Positions 33,969 through 44,467 of a stretch of DNA of 64,000 bases are shown piece by piece. Within the stretch, counting starts at the first letter, position 1. The number at the start of each line of letters is the position of its first letter. This DNA is from Bacteroidetes bacterium UBA6161 (GTDB lineage: Bacteria; Bacteroidota; Bacteroidia; NS11-12g; UBA955), in assembly GCA_002422315.1 (NCBI GenBank), contig DIUJ01000019.1:50819-114818 (forward strand). The letters are read 5' to 3'. The notes under the pieces are model-generated. The model had not been told where the DNA came from and did not search any database. It was given only the letters and a program-made list of their open reading frames with translations. The translations under genes and the position numbers were made by a program.

Positions 33969-35744
33969 ATGAAAAACAAGAGAAAGCACAAGATTAAAGC
34001 AATTATAGACCTATCTATACTTCTAAGCGTAGTAGTAGTTATCAATTTATTGAGTACAGGTTATTACAAAAAATTTGACTTAACCAAAGAAAAAAGATAC
34101 ACCCTAAGCGAAACCTCCGTAAAACTTGCTGAGTCTGTAGATGATTACATCTATTTTAAAGTCTACTTACATGGCGATTTAAGTTCTAAATTCAAATTGT
34201 TAAAAAATGCAGTTTCGGATGTACTTACAGAGTTTAGAGAATTGTCAGGAAAAAATATAGAAATTGAATTTGTAGACCCTTTTGAAGGAAAAGATAACAA
34301 AGAAAAAAATGATCTCTTGCAAGCTTTTGAACAAAAAGGGCTAAGACCTTATGATGATGTGGACGATGCCTCAATTGAATCCCAAACTAGAAATTTGATT
34401 GTACCAGGTGCGGAGGTTTTTTATGGTAGTGGAAAGAGTTTTGTTCTTTATTTCCTGAAAACTGAACTTGGTATGGCAAATGAAGAAAACATTAACCAGT
34501 CCATTGAAAATTTGGAATACGAAATTGCTCATGCTATAAGAAAATGTAAGGCTGATCAAAATAAAAAAATCGGCATATTAACCGGTCATGGGGAACTAGA
34601 CCCCCTTGAAATGTATGATCTTACCAAAGAATTATCTACATTTTATAGAGTCGACGAGTTAAACATAGATTTAAGAAACGAAGAAAATATTAAAATTTAT
34701 GAAAGTAAGTTGCAAGACAACGAAGAAGATGCAAAGATTATTTTAGCAGGCCTGCAAAACAGAATAAATCAATATGATGCTGTGGTTATAGCAAAACCCA
34801 CTATAGATTTAAGCAAAGAAGAAGCTTTTCTTATAGACCAATATATCCTAAAGGGAGGAAAGACAATATGGATGTTAGATGCTTTGAATGCAGAAATGGA
34901 TTCTATGAGAACGGGAAGAATGATTTGTACAGATTACCCTCTTGAAAATATTAGAGAATTATTGTTTCATTATGGGGTTAGAATAAATTTAGACTTGCTA
35001 CAAGATTTCAGATGCAACGATATTAAACTAAGAGACCCATATTCTGCAAACGCTTTTCGCAATTTCCCTTGGGTATATTTCCCTGTATTTACTTCAGATA
35101 GTAAACTAAAAAAACATCCAATTAGCCGAAATATGGAAGGTGTATGGGGAAGGTTTTGTGGTACAATGACTTTGCTAAAGAAAGACAACATAACAGCTAC
35201 TCCCCTGCTAGTTAGCTCAGACAAGACTAAAGTCTCTAATTCCCCCGCCTTAGTAGAATTTAGCATAATTGATAAACTGAGGAAACAAGACCCTGCATTT
35301 TTTGCTTCATATAATGGAGGTCATCAAGTAGTTGCAGCTCTTATAGAAGGTAATTTCAACTCCTCTTTTAGCAGAAGAAATGTACGAAGCGAAATACCTT
35401 TTATAGACAAAGGGAAAAGCAGTATGATTGTAATTTCGGATGGAGACATGGCTAGAAACCATGTAAGTTCGGATGGTGGATACTTAGAATTGGGGAAAGA
35501 CCACATTACTGGGAGATATTTTGCTAATAAGAAATTCTTATTAAATAGTTTTGATTTTATGCTTGATGACTTAGGCCTTATAGAAATACGTTCTAAAGAA
35601 ATCATTTTAAGATTGTTAGATAAGGACAAAATAAAAGAAGAACTAGGATTTTGGCAATTAGTGAATGTTGGCATGCCTATATTTATTCTATTACTTTTTG
35701 CAAGCGTTAACACTTTTATACGAAAAAGAAAATATGCTAAATAA
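33969..35744 (+). CDS. gldG: Gliding-motility ABC transporter auxiliary subunit GldG
   Basis: The 591-residue protein has an N-terminal membrane segment (about residues 9-28, IIDLSILLSVVVVINLLS). Then comes a large periplasmic ABC-type uncharacterised domain (FDLTKEKRYTLSETSV; KKIGILTGHGELDPLEMYDL). A C-terminal membrane helix ends near FILLLFASVNTFIRKRK. I chose ATG 33969 because it is four bases after the gldF stop and starts right before the charged MKNKRKHKIK. It is the accessory partner of GldA and GldF. Confidence 0.9.
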   Translation: MKNKRKHKIKAIIDLSILLSVVVVINLLSTGYYKKFDLTKEKRYTLSETSVKLAESVDDYIYFKVYLHGDLSSKFKLLKNAVSDVLTEFRELSGKNIEIEFVDPFEGKDNKEKNDLLQAFEQKGLRPYDDVDDASIESQTRNLIVPGAEVFYGSGKSFVLYFLKTELGMANEENINQSIENLEYEIAHAIRKCKADQNKKIGILTGHGELDPLEMYDLTKELSTFYRVDELNIDLRNEENIKIYESKLQDNEEDAKIILAGLQNRINQYDAVVIAKPTIDLSKEEAFLIDQYILKGGKTIWMLDALNAEMDSMRTGRMICTDYPLENIRELLFHYGVRINLDLLQDFRCNDIKLRDPYSANAFRNFPWVYFPVFTSDSKLKKHPISRNMEGVWGRFCGTMTLLKKDNITATPLLVSSDKTKVSNSPALVEFSIIDKLRKQDPAFFASYNGGHQVVAALIEGNFNSSFSRRNVRSEIPFIDKGKSSMIVISDGDMARNHVSSDGGYLELGKDHITGRYFANKKFLLNSFDFMLDDLGLIEIRSKEIILRLLDKDKIKEELGFWQLVNVGMPIFILLLFASVNTFIRKRKYAK

Positions 35745-36657
35745 ACGCTTCTTAAAATATGGAACTCTTATTCTTGTTCTTTTTATTATTGGTATTTTTA
35801 TATCTTTTAAAACACAGAACAAAGCCATTTTAGGAGTACCCGAATATTTAGAAGAATATGAAGAAGTAACCAAAGTAAGCATCCCTAGTTTGCCAAAGAA
35901 TCCAAAATTTTGTGATGAAATTTTAGACTTAAGCGACCCAAATATTCATGAAAGATTAGACAGAGAATTAACGATAAATACTTTTTTACACAGCTCAACT
36001 ATACTCTTAATTAAAAAAGCTAACCGCTACTTTCCTATGATCGAAAAAATACTAAAGGAAGAAAAAGTACCCGACGATATGAAATACTTATGTGTTGCAG
36101 AAAGTGCCTTATCGCCAGCTGTATCGCCTTCTGGAGCAGCAGGTTTCTGGCAATTTATGGAGGCAACAGCCAAAGAATACGGGATGCTTGTAAATGAACA
36201 AATAGATGAAAGATACAACATTGAAAAATCCACAAGAGCGGCATGTGCATATCTTAAAAAATCCTATAAAGAATTAGGCACATGGTCATTAGCTGCCGCT
36301 GCATACAATGCAGGGAAAAATGGTATAAACAACCAAATACAAATCCAAAATCAAAATGACTATTTTAATCTTCACTTAAATACGGAAACATCTAGATACG
36401 TATTTAGAATTGTTGCATTAAAATATATTCTAACAACCCCAATAAAATATGGCTATGCCATAAAAGAGGAACAGCTCTATAAACCAATAGACTATAACAA
36501 ACTAGAAGTAAATAAAAGTAGAATAAATTGGATAACGTTTTGTGAAGAATATGGCATAAGCTATAAGACATTGAAATACCATAACCCTCAGATTCGTCAA
36601 ATTATATGGGAAAATAAAACCCAAAACACAATAGAAATTTTGATTCCCAAAAATTAA
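35734..36657 (+). CDS. Membrane-anchored lytic transglycosylase (SLT/MltD-like)
   Basis: The 307-residue protein has an N-terminal membrane anchor (YGTLILVLFIIGIFISF). An SLT transglycosylase domain follows: catalytic Glu123 in VAESALSPAVSPSGAAGFWQ, then the GTWSLAAAAYNAG motif. A C-terminal segment ending WENKTQNTIEILIPKN is LysM-like in position but I do not see a clear LysM. It would cleave peptidoglycan in the periplasm. ATG 35734 overlaps the end of gldG by 11 bases; an in-frame start 23 codons upstream is less likely. Confidence 0.9.
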   Translation: MLNKRFLKYGTLILVLFIIGIFISFKTQNKAILGVPEYLEEYEEVTKVSIPSLPKNPKFCDEILDLSDPNIHERLDRELTINTFLHSSTILLIKKANRYFPMIEKILKEEKVPDDMKYLCVAESALSPAVSPSGAAGFWQFMEATAKEYGMLVNEQIDERYNIEKSTRAACAYLKKSYKELGTWSLAAAAYNAGKNGINNQIQIQNQNDYFNLHLNTETSRYVFRIVALKYILTTPIKYGYAIKEEQLYKPIDYNKLEVNKSRINWITFCEEYGISYKTLKYHNPQIRQIIWENKTQNTIEILIPKN

Positions 36658-36676
36658 TTGCTTAATTCGCCCAAAT

Positions 36677-37261
36677 ATGTATGAATTCTTAATAGGAACA
36701 TTTGCCCAAACAACTCCAACCCATGTAATAGTAAACGTTGGCGGGGTAGGATACATTCTAAACATTTCGTTAAATACCTTTGAATCCATTAAAAATCTTA
36801 AAGACGGTAAAATATTGGTTCATTTCAGTATTTCGGAAAACAACCAATCTTTTTATGGTTTTTTCGATGAAAATGAAAGAACACTTTTCAGGCATTTAGT
36901 AAGTGTTAGTGGGGTGGGACCTTCCACCGCACGCATGATCCTTTCGTCCCAAACATCAAAAGAATTAATAAGTGCAATAATTCATGGCAATATTTCACTA
37001 CTTAAATCCGTTAAAGGCATAGGTCCTAAAACCGCACAACGAATTATTGTAGAACTCCAAGATAAATTAGGTAAAATGAACACTAGTGAAATAGCCTCCA
37101 TAGCGAATACTGAAAATATTCAAACAGAACAAGCCATTCAAGCATTAGAAGCCTTAGGTTTTAATAAAACTCAGGCTTCCAAAGCTATAGGTACAATATA
37201 CAGAGCTAATCCTACCTTCCAAGTGGAAGAACTAATAAAACATGCATTGCGAATCTTATAA
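36677..37261 (+). CDS. ruvA: Holliday junction DNA helicase subunit RuvA
   Basis: The 194-residue protein binds four-way junctions and loads the RuvB motor. The N-terminal OB domain is MYEFLIGTFAQTTPTHVIVNVGGVGY. Helix-hairpin-helix motifs follow (LVSVSGVGPSTARMIL and LKSVKGIGPKTAQRIIVEL), and the C-terminal RuvB-binding domain is ALEALGFNKTQASKAI. Placement just upstream of sprA is a familiar Bacteroidota arrangement. Confidence 0.96.
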   Translation: MYEFLIGTFAQTTPTHVIVNVGGVGYILNISLNTFESIKNLKDGKILVHFSISENNQSFYGFFDENERTLFRHLVSVSGVGPSTARMILSSQTSKELISAIIHGNISLLKSVKGIGPKTAQRIIVELQDKLGKMNTSEIASIANTENIQTEQAIQALEALGFNKTQASKAIGTIYRANPTFQVEELIKHALRIL

Positions 37262-37290
37262 TTTTTTATCCAAAATAGAGGCAAGGGAAA

Positions 37291-40200
37291 GTGAAAAATA
37301 AATCGGAGAAAAAATTCGTAGTATCACAAATCAAATCTATATTCCTTTATGTTGGAATAATTGCATTTGCAAGCAGCATGTTTGCAAATGATTTTGTTGC
37401 TATTAATGAAGTCCCATTCGTATTGTCCCCCTCTTCTCTCAACGATAGCTTAAAAACGGATACCCCCAGTAACCCCTATAAAATCAGTAAAGACGGAAAT
37501 GGCAAAGGATTAGACTTGCCAAACCCTTCCAATGTAAGAACAGAAGTAACCTATAATCCTATAACAGGAAAATACGAGGAAAGAACTAAAATTGGAGAAA
37601 GATTTTTACCCGGAGTCAAGGAACTAAGCAGAGATGAATATTTGCAAAAAGTAGCCGAAAAACAAAATAGAGATTATTTTGAGGCACAAGGCAAAGCACA
37701 AAACTTTGCTAGGGGAAGCAGAGGAACCGGACTAAAACTTGGCCAACCAGAAATTCTAGATAAAATTATGGGAAATGGCTTTATTGATATACAGCCAACA
37801 GGAACAGCAGAAATAAAATTAGGGTTTACTGTGAATAGAGTAAGAAATCCTGCATTTGCTATTCGCCAACAAAAACCTCCTCCTCAATTTGTATTTGACC
37901 AAAACCTTCAAGTAGGTGTTAATGGAAATATTGGAGACAGAATAAAACTAGGTATGCGTTACGATACCAAAGCAACTTTCGATTTCGAAAACCAAACCAA
38001 ATTAAACTGGGCTGGAAAAGAAGATGATATCATAAAAAAAGTTGAAATTGGTAACATCAGCATGCCTTTAAATAGTAGCTTGATTCAAGGAGGTAGCAGC
38101 TTATTTGGTTTTAAAACAGAAATGCAGTTTGGCAGGTTGAATTGGACAGCACTATTTTCTCAAAACAAAGGACAAAGACAAGAAAAAACGGTTGCAGGTG
38201 GTGCACAAATCACACAATTCAATGTACAAGGAGATCAATACGATGTCAATAGACACTTTTTCTTAGGTCAGTTTTTATACGAGAACTACGATAGATCTCT
38301 TGAAAACATACCTATTATAAGTCCTGCAATTACAATAAATAGAGTAGAAGTTTGGGTTACAAATAGGAATGCCGCATTTGAAAACACTAGAGATATAGTG
38401 GCCTTTATGGACTTAGGAGAAGCGGTTCCTTTTAACTCCAACTTAAATCCAATTTTAAATTCTCCACTTCCTGCCAACAATAGCAACGACCTTTTCCAGA
38501 GACTAGTTTCATTTCCGGAAAATAGAAATTCATCTACTGTAATAAACTCTTTAAATGCCAATTTATCTGACTTAGAACAAGGCTTAGATTATGAGTTTAT
38601 AAACTATGCTAGAAAATTAAATCCTAATGAATATACCCTTAACCCAAGGCTAGGGTATGTTTCTTTAAATCAAGCCTTAAACAACGACGAAGTTCTAGCG
38701 GTTGCATTCGAATATACTAGCAATATCGACGGCCAAGTTTACCAAGTTGGAGAATTTGCCCAAGACATACCCGATGCTACTGATAATAAAGTACTCTTCC
38801 TAAAAATGCTGAAGGGAACTATCGTAAGAACCAAAATACCACTTTGGAAACTTATGATGAAAAATATTTATTCTCTTAATACTTTTAATCTAAACCTAGA
38901 AGATTTTAAATTGGATGTGGTATATGCCGATGACCCTAGTGGCGCAGACCTTAATTATTTACCAGTTGAAAATGTCCCAGGACTTAGTGGTGGAGTTCCA
39001 CTTATAAGGGTATTAAATTTAGATAGAATCAATAGGCAATCAGAAGCAAAGCCTGACGGAATTTTTGATGCAATAGAGGGCATTACGGTGAATACCCAAA
39101 AAGGTCAAATAATATTCCCAGTTGCGGAACCATTTGGGAAATTTTTAAGAAAACAATTTGGTAACGACACTCTAACAGCGGATAGATATGTATTCAACTC
39201 CTTGTACGATTCAACCAAATGGCTTGCCACTCAAGACGTATTCAAAAACAAATTCTTTATAAAAGGCAGCTATAAAGGTACATCTAGTGCTGAAATAATG
39301 CTAAACTCTATCAATGTGCCACCAGGTTCTGTACAGGTTTTTGCAAATGGCAGCAAACTAAAAGAAAACCAAGACTACGTAGTAGACTACAATGCCGGAA
39401 AGGTAACCATTGTGAATCAAGGTATACTCTCCAGTGGAGCAAACATAACCGTAAGTAGTGAAAATAACACTATGTTTAGTACCCAACAAAAAACCATGAT
39501 GGGTTCTAGATTTGATTATAAGTTTAATGAAAAACTTAATCTTGGAGGTACTTTTATGCACATGTACGAGAGGCCCCTTACCCCAAAAACAAATATTGGA
39601 GACGACCCTTTAATGAATACCATTTTTGGATTTGATGGAGCATATTCTACAAAATCTAGGTTCCTTACCAAAATGGTCGACAAACTACCTTTTATTGAAA
39701 CCAAAGAAGAATCAAGTTTTTTAATACAAGGAGAATATGCACAAATAATTCCCGGCAGAGCAAGGTCTATTCAAAAAGGTGAAAGAGGGGTATCGTATAT
39801 AGACGACTTTGAAGCAGCTGAAACACCTTTTGACCTGCGACTTCCAAACAATTGGAAACTGGCAAGTTTGCCTCAAAAGCAACCTGACCTGTTCCCAGAG
39901 TGGAACAATTCGCTGGAAGATAAAACTCCGTGGTTGGATTATAGAAGTTTATTAAACTGGTATACCATAGACCCTACGTTCTTTAGAAATGACCAATTTA
40001 CCCCTGCTCATATTAGTAGCGATGTAGATATGCAATCTAACCACTACATGAGAGAAGTAAGCGTAGTGGAAGTTTTTCAAAACAAACAGCTTCAACAAGG
40101 AGTACCAAATATTTTACCAACCTTAGATCTAGCTTATTTCCCGAAAGAAAAAGGCCCGTACAATTACAACAGCAAAAATACGGATATAAATGCTGAAGGA

Positions 40201-43200
40201 AAATTCCTTAACCCAGATAGAACTTGGGGTGGAATAATGCGTAGAATTGAAACTAACGATTTCGAAGCTACCAATATTGATTATATAGAGATATGGATGA
40301 TGGACCCATACCATTATCATACCGCAGGTTCTGAACCAACTGGCCAACTATATTTAAACTTAGGAAATATTTCAGAAGACATACTTCCAGATAGAAGAAA
40401 ATCATTTGAGAATGGACTACCCAAAGATGCCAATGGCGTAAACAAAGATGAAAGTACTTTTGGAAATGTCCCTATACTACCTCAAATAAACAACGCTTTT
40501 GACAATGCACCTGCATCAAGACCATTCCAAGACATTGGGCTTGATGGATTAAATGACGAAGAGGAAAGAGCCTTTTATAAACAAAAATATTTAGATGAAT
40601 TAGAAGCCAATTTTGGTATAAACTCCCCTATTTACCAGCAAGCTTTCCAAGACCCTTCCAACGACAACTACTTGCACAATAGGGACCAAGTTTACAACAA
40701 CCAAGAAGCAAACATTATTAATAGATACAAAAAGTTCAACGGGCATCAAGGGAACTCTACCTTAGAGCAATTAGAAGACGGAAGCGGTCCTAAATCTGCT
40801 ACTACCCTTCCCGATGTAGAAGATATTAATGGGGATTTTACCATGAACCAAACAGAAGACTATTTCCAGTACAAAATAGAATTCTCGAAAAACAGCTTGG
40901 AAATTGGCCAAAACTATGTTACAGACATAGTTCCTTATTCTGTTAAACTAAGGAACGGTACTACCGACAAAATAAATTGGATACAATTTAAAATCCCAAT
41001 CAGAGAATACGAAAAAGCTGTTGGGAATATTTCAGACTTTAAATCCATACGTTTTATGCGTATGTTTATGAAAGGATTTGATGATTCTATTGTCTTGAGA
41101 ATTGGGCAACTCCAATTGGTACGTTCAGATTGGAGAAGATACCTGCCTTCGCTAAAAAAACCTGGAGTTGTAATTCCTGTAGACCCCAATGACAACACGG
41201 TATTTTCAATTTCCACAGTAAATATAGAAGAAAACGCTACTAGAAGACCTGTTCCCTATGTAACTCCCCCTGGTATTCCTAGAGAAATAGACCCTATAAC
41301 TCCGGGAGCGGTTCAAAGAAACGAGCAATCTATAGCAATAAATGTATGCAATTTAGCCCCTGAAGATGCCCGAGGTGCCTTTAAAGCAATGAATTTAGAT
41401 ATTCGGAACTACAAGAATTTTAAGATGTTTGTGCATGCAGAAGGCGAAAACCTACAATATGGGGAACTAACTGCTTTTGTAAGAATAGGAACAGACCTTG
41501 TAAGCAACTATTACGAATATGAGATTCCACTTACCATAACCCAACCATTTATAAATGACCCTGCCGCTATATGGCCAAGTGCCAATGAAATGAACTTTGA
41601 ATTAGAAGAATTTTATTTAACCAAACAAGAACGCTCAAACGCTGGCGCTGCTATGGGAAGACCTTTTACCCGAGGGGGGCCAAACAACAGCATTATAACA
41701 CTAATTGGATTGCCAGACTTGAGCAATGTGAGGGTTATTATGCTAGGTGTTAGAAACAAATCCAATAGACCTCAATGTGCAGAAGTTTGGTTTAATGAGA
41801 TGAGGGTAACTGACATATCAAATAAAGGTGGCTGGGCTGCTAATGGTAGAATGGTAGCACAGCTTGCAGATTTATCCACGGTTAATGTTACCGGTAGTGT
41901 AAGAACCATAGGTTTTGGAGGACTAGAGCAACGATTAAATCAGAGAAGTCTAACAAATCAATACCAGTATGATGTAAATTCTAATATTGAATTAGGCAAG
42001 TTTTTTCCTGCAAAGAGTGGAATAACTATTCCTATGTTTATAAACTACAACGAAAATATAATCCAGCCCAAGTACAATCCTTTAAATCCAGATATAGAAC
42101 TTTCTACTACTCTAAGAGCGCTTCAAAACCCAGAAGAATCTGCTAGGGTTAAAAGAGCAGCAGAAGATTACACTTCAAAGTATAGCTTGAATTTTGTAAA
42201 TGTTAGAAAAAATAGAACTGGAAGTAAAAAAGCAATGCCTTGGGATATTGAGAATTTTAACACCTCGTATTCCTACCAAAGTATCTACAGAAGAAACCAA
42301 CAAATTGAAGAACAAATTCAAAAAACATACAGAGGTAGTTTAGGTTACAATTTTAGCAACACTCCAAAACCTTGGGAGCCTTTAAAAAAGACAATAAAGT
42401 CCAAAAAACTAGATATTATTCGTGACTTCAACTTGTATTTATTACCACAAAGCGTTAGTGCAAGATACGATGTAGATAGGTATTACTCTGAAATGCTTAA
42501 CCGAAGCAACGACCTTTTTAGGGCGCAAACTCCTCGCCTTTTTGATAAAAACTTTACCATGACACGTTTTTATAACGTGGGTTGGAACTTGACCAAAAGT
42601 TTGAAATTTGACTACCAATCGAATGCCAATGCGAGGATAGAAGAACCTGTGGGCAGATTAGATTCTGAAGTTAAAAGAGACTCCGTAAGGCGCGAATTCC
42701 TTTCTTTAGGTCAAATGACTAGGTTTGACCAAACTGCTAATGTTAACTATACCGTTCCCTTCTCTAAAATAAAATCCTTGAATTGGATACAAATGAATGC
42801 TAGGTACTCTGCGAATTTTAACTGGAACCAACCACCTCCTGCTGCCCCAACCCTAGGGGGAACAATACAAAACTCCCAAAACCTAGATATCAATACTACT
42901 CTAACTTTAATTACCCTTTACAATAAATCTAAAACCCTAAGAGAACTTAATTCGCCTGCAAGAGGTTCACAAAGAAAACCTGCTCCTTCTCCAAAACCAC
43001 CATCTAAGCCCGGAGAAAAAGAAAAAGAAGAAAAGAAAAAAGAGCTATCCCCAGGTGCTAAAAATGTATTGCGGTTTGTTACCATGTTTAAACAAGTAAA
43101 TTTCACCTACAACGAAAACAATGGTACTACTCTTCCTGGATTTGTGCATACCCCACAATACTTTGGTAATAACTTTAATGCCAATGCTCCAGGCTTGGAC

Positions 43201-44415
43201 TTTATAATGGGTAGCCAAAATCCTGAAATCAGATACAGACTTGCAGAACAAGCAGGACTAACCAATGACCGAAGCCAGGCCCAATATTATATCGAAACAT
43301 TGTCGAGACGTATGACGGGTAAAATCTCTTTAGAACCAATCAAAGACATGAAAATTGACCTAGATTTTAACCTTACTCAATCTAATCGAGTTCAATCTCT
43401 TTTTAGATTTGACGACAGTACCGGAGGTTTCAGAGACTTTGGTTTGCAAGAAACAGGTCAGTTTACCACCTCCGCAATTTTTATCCAAACTGCCTTTTCT
43501 AGAGATAACGAAGATTATACTTCCCCGGTTTTTGAACAATTTAAAAACAACCGCTTTGTGGTTGCCCAAAGACTACAAAATCAAGACAACAGAGTAGAAA
43601 ATGGATTGATTGACACCAGCAGAAATAATTTCCCCTTAGGTTACTCAGAAAACAACCAAGATGTTTTAATCCCTGCATTTATAGCTGCTTATACCAATAG
43701 AAACAACCAAAGTGTTAGCCTTTCACCATTCCGTAATATCCCACTGCCAAGCTGGAGAGTAAACTACAATGGATTAGGGAAAATTAAATCTCTAAAAGAA
43801 TATTTTACCAATATTACCTTGCTTCATAACTATTCTGGGACATATACCGTAAGTGGATTTACAACAAACCTTCAATATTCCCCTACAGCAAGTGTTCAAA
43901 TTGGACAAGATTTTATACCTCAATACCAAATTCAAACCATTACTATTGTAGAAAACTTCGCTCCTGTTGCTGGGGTAAACGTAACCTTAAAAAACAATTG
44001 GAATTTTAAATTTGAATACAGAAAAACAAGACAAATTAGCTTGATGGTTACCACGCACAATGTTACCGAAAACAAACGAGACGAATATAGTTTTGCAGCA
44101 GGCTACAGAGCTAAAGATGTGGTATTACCTATTCGCTGGAGAGGAAGTAGAATTGTTTTGGAAAACGACTTAAATTTCATGATGGAAGTATCTTACGCAG
44201 ACAATATATTAATTGTTAGAAATATCAATACTCCACTCAAAGAACCCAATTCAGGTAGCAGCACTTTATCCATTAGGCCTACTCTTGACTACATGGTGAA
44301 CAGTAGAATCAACTTAAGTTTATATTTAGACCATAGGTCCAACAATCCCAAAACATCCAATGCCTTCCCAACCGCTTTAACAGACTTTGGATTCAGATTA
44401 CGATATACTTTATAA
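37291..44415 (+). CDS. sprA: SprA, outer-membrane translocon of the type IX secretion system
   Basis: At 2374 residues this is the largest protein in the window. SprA is known to form a giant outer-membrane beta barrel that passes T9SS substrates to the surface and is required for gliding in Flavobacterium. A GTG start at 37291 gives a signal peptide ending near AFASSMFA. Early signatures include ILDKIMGNGFIDIQPTGTAE and KLGMRYDTKATFDFENQTKL. Central signatures include KGERGVSYIDDFEAAETPFD, and late ones EVWFNEMRVTDISNKGGWAA; the protein ends in the aromatic strand FGFRLRYTL. A Pro/Lys-rich insert (about residues 1895-1920) is probably a flexible loop. It has no frameshift. Confidence 0.96.
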   Translation: MKNKSEKKFVVSQIKSIFLYVGIIAFASSMFANDFVAINEVPFVLSPSSLNDSLKTDTPSNPYKISKDGNGKGLDLPNPSNVRTEVTYNPITGKYEERTKIGERFLPGVKELSRDEYLQKVAEKQNRDYFEAQGKAQNFARGSRGTGLKLGQPEILDKIMGNGFIDIQPTGTAEIKLGFTVNRVRNPAFAIRQQKPPPQFVFDQNLQVGVNGNIGDRIKLGMRYDTKATFDFENQTKLNWAGKEDDIIKKVEIGNISMPLNSSLIQGGSSLFGFKTEMQFGRLNWTALFSQNKGQRQEKTVAGGAQITQFNVQGDQYDVNRHFFLGQFLYENYDRSLENIPIISPAITINRVEVWVTNRNAAFENTRDIVAFMDLGEAVPFNSNLNPILNSPLPANNSNDLFQRLVSFPENRNSSTVINSLNANLSDLEQGLDYEFINYARKLNPNEYTLNPRLGYVSLNQALNNDEVLAVAFEYTSNIDGQVYQVGEFAQDIPDATDNKVLFLKMLKGTIVRTKIPLWKLMMKNIYSLNTFNLNLEDFKLDVVYADDPSGADLNYLPVENVPGLSGGVPLIRVLNLDRINRQSEAKPDGIFDAIEGITVNTQKGQIIFPVAEPFGKFLRKQFGNDTLTADRYVFNSLYDSTKWLATQDVFKNKFFIKGSYKGTSSAEIMLNSINVPPGSVQVFANGSKLKENQDYVVDYNAGKVTIVNQGILSSGANITVSSENNTMFSTQQKTMMGSRFDYKFNEKLNLGGTFMHMYERPLTPKTNIGDDPLMNTIFGFDGAYSTKSRFLTKMVDKLPFIETKEESSFLIQGEYAQIIPGRARSIQKGERGVSYIDDFEAAETPFDLRLPNNWKLASLPQKQPDLFPEWNNSLEDKTPWLDYRSLLNWYTIDPTFFRNDQFTPAHISSDVDMQSNHYMREVSVVEVFQNKQLQQGVPNILPTLDLAYFPKEKGPYNYNSKNTDINAEGKFLNPDRTWGGIMRRIETNDFEATNIDYIEIWMMDPYHYHTAGSEPTGQLYLNLGNISEDILPDRRKSFENGLPKDANGVNKDESTFGNVPILPQINNAFDNAPASRPFQDIGLDGLNDEEERAFYKQKYLDELEANFGINSPIYQQAFQDPSNDNYLHNRDQVYNNQEANIINRYKKFNGHQGNSTLEQLEDGSGPKSATTLPDVEDINGDFTMNQTEDYFQYKIEFSKNSLEIGQNYVTDIVPYSVKLRNGTTDKINWIQFKIPIREYEKAVGNISDFKSIRFMRMFMKGFDDSIVLRIGQLQLVRSDWRRYLPSLKKPGVVIPVDPNDNTVFSISTVNIEENATRRPVPYVTPPGIPREIDPITPGAVQRNEQSIAINVCNLAPEDARGAFKAMNLDIRNYKNFKMFVHAEGENLQYGELTAFVRIGTDLVSNYYEYEIPLTITQPFINDPAAIWPSANEMNFELEEFYLTKQERSNAGAAMGRPFTRGGPNNSIITLIGLPDLSNVRVIMLGVRNKSNRPQCAEVWFNEMRVTDISNKGGWAANGRMVAQLADLSTVNVTGSVRTIGFGGLEQRLNQRSLTNQYQYDVNSNIELGKFFPAKSGITIPMFINYNENIIQPKYNPLNPDIELSTTLRALQNPEESARVKRAAEDYTSKYSLNFVNVRKNRTGSKKAMPWDIENFNTSYSYQSIYRRNQQIEEQIQKTYRGSLGYNFSNTPKPWEPLKKTIKSKKLDIIRDFNLYLLPQSVSARYDVDRYYSEMLNRSNDLFRAQTPRLFDKNFTMTRFYNVGWNLTKSLKFDYQSNANARIEEPVGRLDSEVKRDSVRREFLSLGQMTRFDQTANVNYTVPFSKIKSLNWIQMNARYSANFNWNQPPPAAPTLGGTIQNSQNLDINTTLTLITLYNKSKTLRELNSPARGSQRKPAPSPKPPSKPGEKEKEEKKKELSPGAKNVLRFVTMFKQVNFTYNENNGTTLPGFVHTPQYFGNNFNANAPGLDFIMGSQNPEIRYRLAEQAGLTNDRSQAQYYIETLSRRMTGKISLEPIKDMKIDLDFNLTQSNRVQSLFRFDDSTGGFRDFGLQETGQFTTSAIFIQTAFSRDNEDYTSPVFEQFKNNRFVVAQRLQNQDNRVENGLIDTSRNNFPLGYSENNQDVLIPAFIAAYTNRNNQSVSLSPFRNIPLPSWRVNYNGLGKIKSLKEYFTNITLLHNYSGTYTVSGFTTNLQYSPTASVQIGQDFIPQYQIQTITIVENFAPVAGVNVTLKNNWNFKFEYRKTRQISLMVTTHNVTENKRDEYSFAAGYRAKDVVLPIRWRGSRIVLENDLNFMMEVSYADNILIVRNINTPLKEPNSGSSTLSIRPTLDYMVNSRINLSLYLDHRSNNPKTSNAFPTALTDFGFRLRYTL

Positions 44416-44433
44416 GGCTTTATATAATAGTCA

Positions 44434-44462
44434 TTGTATTTGTTTACAATACCTTATATTTG
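44434..44462 (+). promoter_or_regulatory. Promoter of the small outer-membrane protein gene
   Basis: TTG (44434-44436), an 18-bp spacer and TATATTTG (44455-44462) match the Bacteroidota consensus. The -7 element ends five bases before the ATG at 44468, so the transcript would be leaderless or nearly so. Confidence 0.6.
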
Positions 44463-44467
44463 CAACC

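Noticed and set aside
42900..43080. Possible frameshift or fusion at the Pro/Lys-rich stretch of sprA
   Set aside because: The frame is continuous, and conserved SprA sequence resumes on both sides; it is best read as a disordered loop.
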